64,000 nt of DNA from Sphingobacterium spiritivorum. Lineage in GTDB: Bacteria > Bacteroidota > Bacteroidia > Sphingobacteriales > Sphingobacteriaceae. Both the position numbers and the translations under genes were made by a program. The stretch is from positions 4,774,001-4,838,000 of the forward strand of contig NZ_CP068082.1 of assembly GCF_016724845.1 (NCBI RefSeq), given 5' to 3'. The number at the start of each line of letters is the position of its first letter. Positions within the stretch are counted from its first letter, which is position 1. This document shows positions 33,292 to 42,483 of this stretch, in pieces. Below the pieces are notes generated by a model. That model saw nothing but the letters and a program-made list of their open reading frames with translations. It was not told where the DNA came from and did not search any database.

Positions 33292-36200
33292 ATGTTGAAC
33301 GCAATTATCCGATTCAGTATCCGGAATAAGATTGTAATCGGATTATTTACTCTGATACTTATAATCTGGGGTGTATGGAGTGCCATGCATATCCCAATTG
33401 ATGCTAATCCTGACATTACAAACAATCAGGTACAGATCATTACCCGATCTCCTTCTCTTGCCACACAAGAGGTAGAGCAGTTTGTATCCTATCCCATTGA
33501 GCAACAGCTCATGAACATTCCCGATCTTATTGAGTTGAGATCCATTTCCCGATTCGGCCTCTCGGTCGTGACGGCAGTATTTGACGATGATGTCAATATC
33601 TATTTTGCAAGACAGCTGATTAATGAAAAATTAAATGAAGCTGTACAAAACATTCCTGAAGGTATGGGCACGCCTGAACTGGCACCTATCAGTACCGGAC
33701 TGGGAGAAATATATCAATATGTATTGCATCCCGCCAAAGGTGCAGAAGATAAATACTCTGCGGCTGATCTCCGTACATTACAAGACTGGCTTATTGCCAG
33801 ACAGCTTTACGGTACTCCCGGCGTAGCGGAAGTTAATAGTTTTGGAGGTAAATTAAAGCAATATGAGGTATCTATTGATCCTTATCGCCTACGTGCGATG
33901 AATCTGGGGATTAATGATGTATTCAATGCACTGGAAGCAAATAATCAAAATACAGGAGGAGCCTATATAGATAAAAAACCTAATGCCTATTTTATACGTG
34001 GTGTGGGTTTACTTTCGGATATGGAAGATATCCGGAATACTGTAATCCGAAAACGAAATGGCGTACCGGTCTATATCAGAGACGTAGCACAAGTCCGCGA
34101 AGGATCTGCTGTACGCTACGGCGCGCTGACCTACAATGGCGAAAAAGAAGCCGTAGGGGGTATAGTACTGATGCTGAAAGGATCAAACAGTGCTCAGGTA
34201 GTAGGTGCTGTAAAAGAGAAACTCAAAGTAATCGAAAAATCACTTCCCAAAGATGTTGTCATTGAAGCTTTTTCTGACCGCACTCAATTGGTTAACCGTG
34301 CTATCAATACCGTACAGACTAACCTGATCGAAGGAGCACTTATTGTCATTTTCGTTCTGATTATTTTCCTCGGAAATCTGCGGGCAGGTCTGATCGTGGC
34401 ATCTGCTATTCCGATTTCCATGCTTTTTGCATTGGGGATGATGCGTATGTTTGGTGTCAGCGCCAATCTGATGAGTCTTGGAGCTATTGATTTTGGACTT
34501 ATCATAGACGGATCACTGATTATCGTCGAAGCCACGATGCACCACCTGGGGCTTCGAAAATCCAATCAACCACTTACACAGGCTGAAATGGACGAAGAAG
34601 TGTATCAATCTTCTTCTAAGATTCGTAACAGTGCGGCTTTCGGTGAAATAATTATTTTGATTGTATATATCCCTATTCTGACTCTTGTAGGAATAGAAGG
34701 AAAAATGTTCAAGCCTATGGCACAAACCGTGAGTTTTGCAATTATTGGTGCACTAATCCTTTCACTGACCTATATACCAATGATGAGCGCACTGTTTCTG
34801 TCTAAAAAACCACATACCAAAGTTACTTTTGCAGACAGGTTGATGAACGCATTGCAACGCTGGTATCAGCCGCTGATCAAAAAAGCAGTACGTATCAGAA
34901 AGGTACTGGTTGCTGCTGCTGTGGCAGTATTCGCCTTTTCCATTTTTCTGTTTTCAAAGATGGGCAGTGAATTCATTCCTCAGCTTAAGGAAGGTGATTA
35001 TGCATTCCACTGTATTCTGCCTCAGGGAGCTTCTCTAGCACAGAGTATAGAAACATCTATGGAAGCCGCCCGTATACTGAAAAAATTTCCTGAAGTGAAA
35101 ACAGTAGTCGGCAAGACGGGAAGTGCAGAGATACCCACTGACCCTATGCCTCCTGAAGCTACGGATCTTATTGTGACCCTCAAGCCCATTAAGGAATGGA
35201 CCGGAGGAGACACGTATACAGGCCTTGCTAATCGCATGATGGATTCGCTATCCGTTATTCCGGGAACATTTTTTGAAGCATCACAACCTATACAGATGCG
35301 ATTTAATGAATTGATGACCGGAGTAAGACAGGATGTTGCGGTCAAGATTTTTGGAGAAAATATTGACACACTGGCTTCTCTGGCAAGCAAGGTGGGCCAA
35401 GTGGTACAATCCGTAGATGGTGCTTCTGAACCTCAGGTAGAGCGCACAACCGGACTACCACAGATATCCATTGAATATAACCGCGCACAGCTGGGACTGC
35501 ACGGACTCACCGTTTCTGAGATCAACAAAATGGTCTCTATGGCTTTTGCAGGAAGCAGTGCAGGATCCATTTATGAAAATGAGCGTCGTTTTGATCTGGT
35601 TGTACGCCTGGACAGTAATTATAAGACTTCTATCGAAGATGTCCGTAATCTTCCGGTGGTTACCGGGGAGGGAGAACAGGTTCCGTTAAGCCAATTGGCT
35701 GACATTTCGATGAAAGATGGTCCTGCACAGATCAGTCGCGAAGATGGTAAACGAAGAGTTGTTATCGGATTCAACATCAAGGGCAGAGATGTAACATCTG
35801 TAGTAAATGATATTCAGACAAAATTAAATGAGTTGAATATTCTTCCTACAGGTTATTACTACACATTCGGAGGTACATTTGAAAATCTTAAAGAAGCTTC
35901 TAACAGATTGATGATTGCCGTTCCGGTAGCACTGCTGCTTATTTTTATGTTATTATACTTCACTTTCCGTTCCATTAAAGAATCTATACTTATCTATACA
36001 GCTATTCCCATGAGTGCTATAGGAGGTATATTCGCCCTTCTGTTACGGGATATGCCTTTCAGTATATCTGCAGGGGTCGGATTTATCGCTTTGTTCGGAG
36101 TCGCTGTACTTAACGGTATTGTATTGATATCGACTTTCAATCAATTGGAAAAAGAAGGTGTTCACGATGTGTTTGAGCGCGTATGGAAAGGGACTACGAT

Positions 36201-37629
36201 ACGACTAAGACCTGTATTGATGACCGCAACTGTTGCTTCATTAGGTTTCTTGCCTATGGCACTCAGTACGGGAGCAGGGGCAGAAGTACAGAAACCACTG
36301 GCTACAGTTGTGATCGGCGGTTTGATTTCAGCTACATTGCTGACACTATTTGTGCTGCCAAGTCTGTATGTACTTTTCTTTAACAAAAGCAATAAAATGA
36401 ATGGTATTGCAACCAAGACACTTCCATTAATACTGGCTATTATGTTATTTGTTCCGGCTCAGCAATCTTTTGCCCAGCAGGGAGCAACACGTATTACGTT
36501 GGAAAGTGCAATAAAACAGGCCATGACGGCTAATCTGGATATCAAAAAAACCACACTCCAGGCAGATAAGTTTAAAGTAGAAAGTGCTAAAACTTTTGAT
36601 GGCAAGACAGGAATATTTGTGGAGAATGAGGATATGGCACCGCTTGATCCACAAGGGATATGGAAAGTCGGAGTCTCTCAGAATTTTAACTGGCCGGGGT
36701 TCTATAAAGCACGTAAAGCTTATTTAAGTAAAAATGTTGAAATATCTGCCATGCAGCTTGAAGAGATCAAGGCGCGCATCACCAGAGATGTATCGACTAA
36801 TTACTATGAGCTAACGTATCTTGAAGCCAGACAACGCCTGTTTCAACAATTGGACAGTATCTATCAGGAATTATTCCGTGCGGCAGATCTGCGTGTACAG
36901 ACCGGAGAAGCGGCAGGACTGGAACGTATAGCGGCCGAAACCAAATGGCAGGAGAATAAAGCACTCCTGATACAGAATCATCAGGATCTGTTGATATCAG
37001 CTCAAAATCTCAGCGTGATACTGAATCAGAATACGTTTCTGTTACCAAATGAAAAAGAACTTATCAAAATCTCTTTCAATAAGCGTGATATTACAGCCGC
37101 TTCCCATCCGTTGGTTCGTATTCAGGAAAAGAATGTGGAACTGGCAGAAGCCGGAATACGGGTAGAGAAAAAAGGAAAAATGCCGGATTTCTCAGGGCGT
37201 GTATTCTCTCAACGGCTATGGGGACAAAAGAATCCATTTACAGGATTTTCTGTAACTGCTAATTTCCCTGTATTTTCCTCGGGATACTACAATAATAAAG
37301 TAAAGGCTGCACAACTGGAGTCTGACATTCAACAGCAGGGACTTCTGCAGGTACAACAAGTGCTGTCTGCAGACATTCAAAATGCAGAAAACGAACGCAT
37401 AAAAAATGAAGGTCAGCTTCAGTTCTATGAAACTTCAGGTTTGAAGCAGGCAGAAGCGATTATCAAAGCGGCAAATCTGGGCTATCAAAGCGGCGAAATC
37501 AGTTATGCTGAGTTAAGCCAGTTTCTGACACAATCTATAGATATCAAGATCAACTATCTGAATGCGCTCAATGCATACAATAAGAGTGTCGTTAATTATC
37601 AATATTTCCAAACATCAATCAATAAATAG
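33292..37629 (+). CDS. CusA/CzcA-type heavy-metal RND efflux pump fused to a TolC-family outer-membrane channel
   Basis: 1445 residues. Residues 1-1035 are a complete heavy-metal RND pump: IPIDANPDITNNQVQIITRSPSLATQEVEQFVSYPIE at the start, twelve transmembrane helices, and the proton-relay helix around SLGAIDFGLIIDGSLIIVEA. From M1036 comes a sequence that looks exactly like a signal peptide (MNGIATKTLPLILAIMLFVP...SFAQQ), then a TolC/CzcC outer-membrane factor to 1445, with coiled helices such as LQADKFKVESAK and QAEAIIKAANLGYQSGEISYAE. The pump exports Cu, Ag, Zn, Co or Cd; the metal is not resolved. The adaptor gene follows by 2 bp. Either a fusion or internal initiation at 36397 is possible. 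Confidence 0.93.
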   Translation: MLNAIIRFSIRNKIVIGLFTLILIIWGVWSAMHIPIDANPDITNNQVQIITRSPSLATQEVEQFVSYPIEQQLMNIPDLIELRSISRFGLSVVTAVFDDDVNIYFARQLINEKLNEAVQNIPEGMGTPELAPISTGLGEIYQYVLHPAKGAEDKYSAADLRTLQDWLIARQLYGTPGVAEVNSFGGKLKQYEVSIDPYRLRAMNLGINDVFNALEANNQNTGGAYIDKKPNAYFIRGVGLLSDMEDIRNTVIRKRNGVPVYIRDVAQVREGSAVRYGALTYNGEKEAVGGIVLMLKGSNSAQVVGAVKEKLKVIEKSLPKDVVIEAFSDRTQLVNRAINTVQTNLIEGALIVIFVLIIFLGNLRAGLIVASAIPISMLFALGMMRMFGVSANLMSLGAIDFGLIIDGSLIIVEATMHHLGLRKSNQPLTQAEMDEEVYQSSSKIRNSAAFGEIIILIVYIPILTLVGIEGKMFKPMAQTVSFAIIGALILSLTYIPMMSALFLSKKPHTKVTFADRLMNALQRWYQPLIKKAVRIRKVLVAAAVAVFAFSIFLFSKMGSEFIPQLKEGDYAFHCILPQGASLAQSIETSMEAARILKKFPEVKTVVGKTGSAEIPTDPMPPEATDLIVTLKPIKEWTGGDTYTGLANRMMDSLSVIPGTFFEASQPIQMRFNELMTGVRQDVAVKIFGENIDTLASLASKVGQVVQSVDGASEPQVERTTGLPQISIEYNRAQLGLHGLTVSEINKMVSMAFAGSSAGSIYENERRFDLVVRLDSNYKTSIEDVRNLPVVTGEGEQVPLSQLADISMKDGPAQISREDGKRRVVIGFNIKGRDVTSVVNDIQTKLNELNILPTGYYYTFGGTFENLKEASNRLMIAVPVALLLIFMLLYFTFRSIKESILIYTAIPMSAIGGIFALLLRDMPFSISAGVGFIALFGVAVLNGIVLISTFNQLEKEGVHDVFERVWKGTTIRLRPVLMTATVASLGFLPMALSTGAGAEVQKPLATVVIGGLISATLLTLFVLPSLYVLFFNKSNKMNGIATKTLPLILAIMLFVPAQQSFAQQGATRITLESAIKQAMTANLDIKKTTLQADKFKVESAKTFDGKTGIFVENEDMAPLDPQGIWKVGVSQNFNWPGFYKARKAYLSKNVEISAMQLEEIKARITRDVSTNYYELTYLEARQRLFQQLDSIYQELFRAADLRVQTGEAAGLERIAAETKWQENKALLIQNHQDLLISAQNLSVILNQNTFLLPNEKELIKISFNKRDITAASHPLVRIQEKNVELAEAGIRVEKKGKMPDFSGRVFSQRLWGQKNPFTGFSVTANFPVFSSGYYNNKVKAAQLESDIQQQGLLQVQQVLSADIQNAENERIKNEGQLQFYETSGLKQAEAIIKAANLGYQSGEISYAELSQFLTQSIDIKINYLNALNAYNKSVVNYQYFQTSINK

Positions 37630-37631
37630 AC

Positions 37632-38879
37632 ATGAAGATCAACATAATTTATCCAACCTTATTATGTGCAATTGCCCTCTCTTTATCGGGGTGTAGCGGA
37701 AGTTCGGCGCCTTCAAAAGAAGCAGGCGAACATGCGGAAGGCGAATCCGAACATGAAAATGAATCTACAACGTCTCTGACAGAAGCACAGTTCAAACAAA
37801 TCGGGCTAACATATACTTCTGTTACGCAGCAGGTTTTGAGTGACGGACTTGTTTTGAACGGGCAACTTACTGTTCCAAATGACAAAAAAGCCTTTGTAAC
37901 TTCTGTCTTTGGCGGTGTATTACAACAATTGTTTGTACAGCAAGGTGATGTGGTTAGCAAAGGACAGCGTATAGGAGTAATCAATAATCCGGATCTGATC
38001 AAGACACAGGAACAGCTACAACTTACGCACAATCAGATTAAACTGGCTGAAGTAGAGCTCTTACGTCAAAAGGAGCTGGTAGAAGGTAATGCTGCTCCTT
38101 TGAAACGCCTGCAACAAGTAGAAATGGAACTGGCCAACTTAAGAGCACAACGAAACAGTCTTCAAAAACAGCTGATCGCAGGTGGCGGATCTACGCAAAT
38201 GTCATCGCAGGTATCCATTATTGCTCCGATGTCCGGCACGATATCTACAATAGCAGCGCAAATTGGTTCGAACATCAATGCATCCAGTCCAATTCTGGAA
38301 ATCGTTAATAACGAATCGCTGCACGTAGACGTATATGTCTATGAAAAGGATCTTCCTAAGGTCAGAAAAGGACAACTTATCCGTTTTTCTGCAGTGAACA
38401 ATCCCGAACTATCTTACGAAGCACGTATCGATCAGATAGGGCAGGCTTTTGAAGCGCAGACGAATGCGGTAGCTGTGCACGCCCAGGTATTAGGAGATAA
38501 AACAGGATTGATCAACGGTATGCAGGTTCAGGCTAATCTGATTGTATCAGACAATAAAGTGAATGCTGTTCCTAACGAAGCCATTGTATCCGCTCAGGGA
38601 CAGGACTATATATTTATTCTGACAGATGCGCACCGTGAAGAGGAGCATCACCAAAGCGGTCATGAAGGAGAAGAACATGCGCATTCTCATGATGAGAAAG
38701 CGGTTACAGAGAAAGCGACATTAGTATATGAAAGGATACCTGTTATAAAAGGTGTCTCTGCACATGGTTATACAGCAATTACTCCAACCAAAGAAATTGG
38801 CGCCAATGACAAGGTTGTTCATAAAGGAGCATTTTTCTTATTAGCCAAAATGACAAATTCAGGAGAACATTCACATTAA
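37632..38879 (+). CDS. RND periplasmic adaptor lipoprotein, CusB/CzcB type
   Basis: 415 residues. Lipobox ALSLSGC-SGSS at about residue 21, followed by an acidic/His patch (EAGEHAEGESEHENES). Membrane-fusion-protein architecture: barrel-sandwich hybrid halves (VTSVFGGVLQQLFVQQGDVVSKGQRIG and APMSGTISTIAAQIGSNINASSPILEI), helical hairpin between them (~120-185), beta-barrel at ~245-320. A second His/Glu-rich insert (HREEEHHQSGHEGEEHAHSHD, ~337-357) could collect metal. It bridges the pump and the outer-membrane channel. Last gene before a terminator. Confidence 0.93.
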   Translation: MKINIIYPTLLCAIALSLSGCSGSSAPSKEAGEHAEGESEHENESTTSLTEAQFKQIGLTYTSVTQQVLSDGLVLNGQLTVPNDKKAFVTSVFGGVLQQLFVQQGDVVSKGQRIGVINNPDLIKTQEQLQLTHNQIKLAEVELLRQKELVEGNAAPLKRLQQVEMELANLRAQRNSLQKQLIAGGGSTQMSSQVSIIAPMSGTISTIAAQIGSNINASSPILEIVNNESLHVDVYVYEKDLPKVRKGQLIRFSAVNNPELSYEARIDQIGQAFEAQTNAVAVHAQVLGDKTGLINGMQVQANLIVSDNKVNAVPNEAIVSAQGQDYIFILTDAHREEEHHQSGHEGEEHAHSHDEKAVTEKATLVYERIPVIKGVSAHGYTAITPTKEIGANDKVVHKGAFFLLAKMTNSGEHSH

Positions 38880-38910
38880 CTATATTTTTTTCTAATGCAG
38901 GGTGGAGTTA

Positions 38911-38950
38911 TCCCTTTTCCATTAATTTGGGAGAGGGATTCTCTTTTTTA
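38911..38950 (+). terminator. Rho-independent terminator of the metal-efflux operon
   Basis: 11-bp stem including two G-U pairs, ATCCCTTTTCC (38911-38921) with GGGAGAGGGAT (38930-38940), loop of eight, then a T-rich tract to 38950. Confidence 0.75.
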
Positions 38951-39025
38951 CAGTTCTTCTTTACTAAGGGGTATTCGGAAACCAGATGAGGTAGCAATAA
39001 TTGAATGTGCTCGGGCCATGACTAT

Positions 39026-39733
39026 TTAAAACAAACTTAAAGGCTGCTGAACCTCATGATAACCCGGTTTAAGTTTACCTGTTCTAAAATCATTCACAAT
39101 GTTATGAGCCAGTCGGGTAGGTTCGGGAATACGATATCGACCCGTACACTGACGTATTACTTCCAGACTTTTTTCCACAGACAGTCCGTATCCCGGAGAT
39201 ATATACACGGGCTTGACAGCTTCTTTAGTACGTAATAGATGACCTATAGTTTTTGTTCCCTCTACTATTGGCGTCGACGCCCCCCTGTTAGGTGTCAGAT
39301 CAGCATGACGGCCATACAACGAATTCTTGGCACATCCAATAGTTGCCTGTCCGGTAAGCACTCCAAAGTGGGAAGCAATTCCCATTTGTCTGGGATGCAG
39401 GATCCCTTGTCCGTCTAACACCAGTACATCTGGTCTGACCGGAAGTAAAGACCAGGCATTCAGCAAAGCAGGTACCTCCCGAAAGGCAAGATAACCGGGA
39501 ATATAGGGAAATGACGAATGTCCGGTAGCTAATGCATATGAACGCAGCGTCATATCCGGATAATCCAGTATGACGATAGCTGCAAACAGGATTTCGCTAT
39601 CCTTGTTATAGGAAATATCAGCTCCGCCAATAGTATATATAGCCTGAGTATCAGGACGATCAAAGCGAAGCTTATGACGCAAATCTTGCTGTATATCTGT
39701 TGCTTCCGGTAGTGTAAGTTTATTATAGTCCAT
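39026..39733 (-). CDS. nfi: Endonuclease V (deoxyinosine 3'-endonuclease)
   Basis: 235 residues. Cuts DNA one base 3' of deoxyinosine and other deaminated bases (or inosine-containing RNA). Motifs: GGADISYNKD (catalytic Asp), the conserved SSFPYIPGYLAFREVPALL (Tyr wedge and catalytic Glu), and VLVLDGQGILHPRQMGIASHFGV (Asp and His). The start ATG overlaps the stop of the upstream DUF763 gene by one base (TAATG), so the two are translationally coupled. Confidence 0.95.
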   Translation of the reverse strand: MDYNKLTLPEATDIQQDLRHKLRFDRPDTQAIYTIGGADISYNKDSEILFAAIVILDYPDMTLRSYALATGHSSFPYIPGYLAFREVPALLNAWSLLPVRPDVLVLDGQGILHPRQMGIASHFGVLTGQATIGCAKNSLYGRHADLTPNRGASTPIVEGTKTIGHLLRTKEAVKPVYISPGYGLSVEKSLEVIRQCTGRYRIPEPTRLAHNIVNDFRTGKLKPGYHEVQQPLSLF

Positions 39734-40938
39734 TAATCAAAAAGATTAAGTTGTGCTGAAAGGGGAGATTTTGCTTTTCCAAATACTGTTCGCCCCCCGT
39801 ATTTCCAGGAGTCAGCACGTTCCTTTTCTATTACTTTATCAAAGTTGTCATTCGGTGTAAATCCTTCTTCCATACGGCTTGCAACCTGAGAAAGTGATTT
39901 GATAGCCTGCGACTTATCTGAATTTCCTAATCTGGAACGTTGTATCGCATTCTGCAAGGTTTGTATTGTATCATCATACACGGTGATCGGAACAGGGAAG
40001 GGGTGACCATCTTTACCTCCGTGAGCAAATGAAAATCTTGCCGGATCCCGGAATCGTGAAGGACTCCCATGTATGACTTCGCTGACTAAGGCAAGCGACT
40101 GGAGTGTACGCGGTCCCATTCCTTTCAGTAATAATAATTGTTCAAAGTGCTGTATGTTATTATCCTGTGCTAACCATAATACAGATCCCAGTCTTTTCAG
40201 ATCCACGTTTTCTGCACGGACATCATGATGAGCTGGCATAACCAGGTGAGTAAGCTCTTTTAGGATGCGTTCGGGATTTTCAGCCAGTACACTTAACATT
40301 GCTTCTTTAATCGGACGTGCAGCCTTATCTGTAAGATTGAGAATCTCGCCACAGTTTTGCCCATAAATAAAGGTGTGTGGTTCTTCTGTGAATGATTGTA
40401 CTGCAGCAGAATGCCAGTGATAACGTCTGGCTGTACTGCTCGCATCGCTCATCCCTTGCTGAATCACTGTCCAGTGTCCTTCATTACTGACCACAAAATT
40501 ATGCTGGTAGAGTTGGAAACCATCCTGAACAGCGGTATTATCAACCTTTGCAGCCAATTTGCTGCACCTTACCATATCTGCAGCATCTAATCCGTTATAT
40601 TCTGCAAACCGTGCAAGTTCGAGGGGAGTTTGACGGGATAGTTTACCTTTGCCGCCACAGACATAAATACCAAATTCTTTAGCATGGGGGTTAATACTTC
40701 TCTTCAGTGCACCCATTACGGAAGTAGTGATACCTGAAGAATGCCAGTCCATACCCATTACGGCCCCCAGACTCTGAAACCAGAAAGGATTGCTTAGTCT
40801 GCTCAAAAGTTCATTCTTACCTTTATGACTGATAATCTCTTCTACAATCGCCAAACCCAATTTACCCATACGCTCTGCAAGCCACAGTGGGACATGACCA
40901 TAGTGTAAAGGTAAATCTGCTGTGCCGGATCGATTCAT
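39733..40938 (-). CDS. DUF763-family protein, coupled to endonuclease V
   Basis: 401 residues. The family start MNRSGTADLPLHYGHVPLWLAERMGKLG and the block ITTSVMGALKRSINPHAKEFGIYVCGGKGKLSRQTP are characteristic of DUF763, a widespread family of unknown function. Near ~275-295, LLLKGMGPRTLQSLALVSEVIHG reads as a helix-hairpin-helix DNA-binding motif, and SFAHGGKDGHPFPVP follows. Together with the overlap with nfi this suggests a nucleic-acid repair or surveillance role; that is inference. No nuclease motif recognised in it. First gene of the two-gene operon. Confidence 0.88.
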   Translation of the reverse strand: MNRSGTADLPLHYGHVPLWLAERMGKLGLAIVEEIISHKGKNELLSRLSNPFWFQSLGAVMGMDWHSSGITTSVMGALKRSINPHAKEFGIYVCGGKGKLSRQTPLELARFAEYNGLDAADMVRCSKLAAKVDNTAVQDGFQLYQHNFVVSNEGHWTVIQQGMSDASSTARRYHWHSAAVQSFTEEPHTFIYGQNCGEILNLTDKAARPIKEAMLSVLAENPERILKELTHLVMPAHHDVRAENVDLKRLGSVLWLAQDNNIQHFEQLLLLKGMGPRTLQSLALVSEVIHGSPSRFRDPARFSFAHGGKDGHPFPVPITVYDDTIQTLQNAIQRSRLGNSDKSQAIKSLSQVASRMEEGFTPNDNFDKVIEKERADSWKYGGRTVFGKAKSPLSAQLNLFD

Positions 40939-41030
40939 ATTACTAACAAATTTAGTAAAAATAATTTGTAATAAGAAAGTAATCCTTTTTATCCAGACTC
41001 CTGAACGGTGCTAATCTTTAAATGTGAACT

Positions 41031-41615
41031 TTATTTAACCTCTTTAAACTTTCCATTTTCCTGTAAGATGTAAATATGCGTTTCTTTTGTCGGCTCTTCC
41101 TGCATGTAGTTCCAGTCTTCGATAGTGATTTTACCTTTTTCGATAGTACTGATTTTGCGGAAAGCGGATTCTGCGACTTCATCATATGCAACGGACAGGA
41201 TATCGATGATTTTATAGTTTTTATCAACTGTCAGAATGCTCGTACATAATTCCATTTCGCCTTTATGATATGTAATCACTACTGTTTCAAACTTTTCAGA
41301 GAATGGTATGCTGTAATTTATATTAAAATCAGCGGCATCTTCAATAGCCTTTTCAAGATTAAGCTTCTTAATAAGTTCAGGATTTTGTTTAGCAGGTTTG
41401 TAATTATCAAAATTAGTAGAATCCGTTACAGGAAATTGCTTTACAGGAATACCTGTCCATGTCAGATCTTTGGTATCTGAAACCGGTTTGCTTATCGTAT
41501 CAACAGATACTACAGAAGAGATTGAATCTCCGGCGGACAGATCTTTTTTATTTTCGGGCGTGCTGTTGCATGAATATAAAAGAACAAAAGGAATAGCAAA
41601 TAGTATAGTTTTCAT
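41031..41615 (-). CDS. Hypothetical lipoprotein
   Basis: 194 residues with a lipobox (FVLLYSC-NSTPENKKD). A Ser/Asp/Lys-rich linker (22-55) leads to a domain from ~60 to 190 (INYSIPFSEKFETVVITYHKGEMELCTSILTVDKNYKIIDILSVAYDEVAES, ending THIYILQENGKFKEVK), which looks like a strand-helix fold. Not assigned to a family. Alone between the DUF763 operon and the SDR gene. Confidence 0.65.
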   Translation of the reverse strand: MKTILFAIPFVLLYSCNSTPENKKDLSAGDSISSVVSVDTISKPVSDTKDLTWTGIPVKQFPVTDSTNFDNYKPAKQNPELIKKLNLEKAIEDAADFNINYSIPFSEKFETVVITYHKGEMELCTSILTVDKNYKIIDILSVAYDEVAESAFRKISTIEKGKITIEDWNYMQEEPTKETHIYILQENGKFKEVK

Positions 41616-41733
41616 TTAAATAATGTACTAAATTTTAAAGATGTAAAAATAAGATTATTGGAAATCTATTAATGTCAATAATTATTCCAATATCATTGGT
41701 AAAAGTGATATTCAGCCTGTCTGAGCCAACAAA

Positions 41734-42459
41734 TTATACATTTGTATCTTTCATAGCAGGCATAGTGATTTCTTTGACACAGCTTGCTTTTGAGGTTGAC
41801 AGAATAAATCGTACAGCCGCCATTACGTCCTGCAGAGGAATAAGTTCGGCATGCGTTTGTTCTAAGACTTTATTCAGGTCTTCTTCATATTCAAATTCAG
41901 TAGCCAGGTATCCCAGATTCAGAATGGACACGCCAATACCGTACCCCCGTAGATTTTCCCTTAATGCGTGTACAATTCCACGAAGGGCAAATTTAGTGGC
42001 CGAGAAAGTCACTTCTTTTCCATTATGATTCTCTAATCCCCAGGTAGAGCCGATCAATATAATCTTGGCATTTTCAGATTTCTTTAAGTTCTCTGTAAAA
42101 CTCTGCACCGCCAGAAGACAGGATGAAATATTGGTATTGATCATAGTAAGGATTTCTTCCTTTGTATTATCCTTAAAATTGTATGCGTCTGAAAAAGCAT
42201 TATGTTCCCATATGCCCACATTATAGATCAGGTAATCGATCCGGTTACTACCTATTGCATGACGGATACTTTCAGCGGATTCAACAGGATTTGCCAGATC
42301 AGCAGTGATCCATTCAATTTTATGATTCACTTCATGCAGATAATCGGGCTGGCTTCTTGAGATTCCATACACCTGATCTTCAGCTTTCGGGAGGTGTTTA
42401 GCTAAAGCTTTTCCTAAACCTTTACTGATACCGTATATTAAATAAGTATGATTAGTCAT
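41734..42459 (-). CDS. Short-chain dehydrogenase/reductase (SDR)
   Basis: 241 residues of the classical SDR fold: the nucleotide motif is YLIYGISKGLGKALA (variant of TGxxxGxG), then DLANPVES, NVGIWEHN (usual NNAG), ILIGSTWGLEN with the catalytic Ser, and SATKFALRG, where the usual YxxxK is altered to an FSATKFAL-type segment (the expected Tyr appears replaced by Phe/Ser). Oxidoreductase with an unknown substrate, possibly impaired in catalysis. Lies 24 bp after the YiiX-like gene on the same strand. Confidence 0.85.
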   Translation of the reverse strand: MTNHTYLIYGISKGLGKALAKHLPKAEDQVYGISRSQPDYLHEVNHKIEWITADLANPVESAESIRHAIGSNRIDYLIYNVGIWEHNAFSDAYNFKDNTKEEILTMINTNISSCLLAVQSFTENLKKSENAKIILIGSTWGLENHNGKEVTFSATKFALRGIVHALRENLRGYGIGVSILNLGYLATEFEYEEDLNKVLEQTHAELIPLQDVMAAVRFILSTSKASCVKEITMPAMKDTNV

Positions 42460-42483
42460 TGTATACTTTTCGTATGTAAGTAC

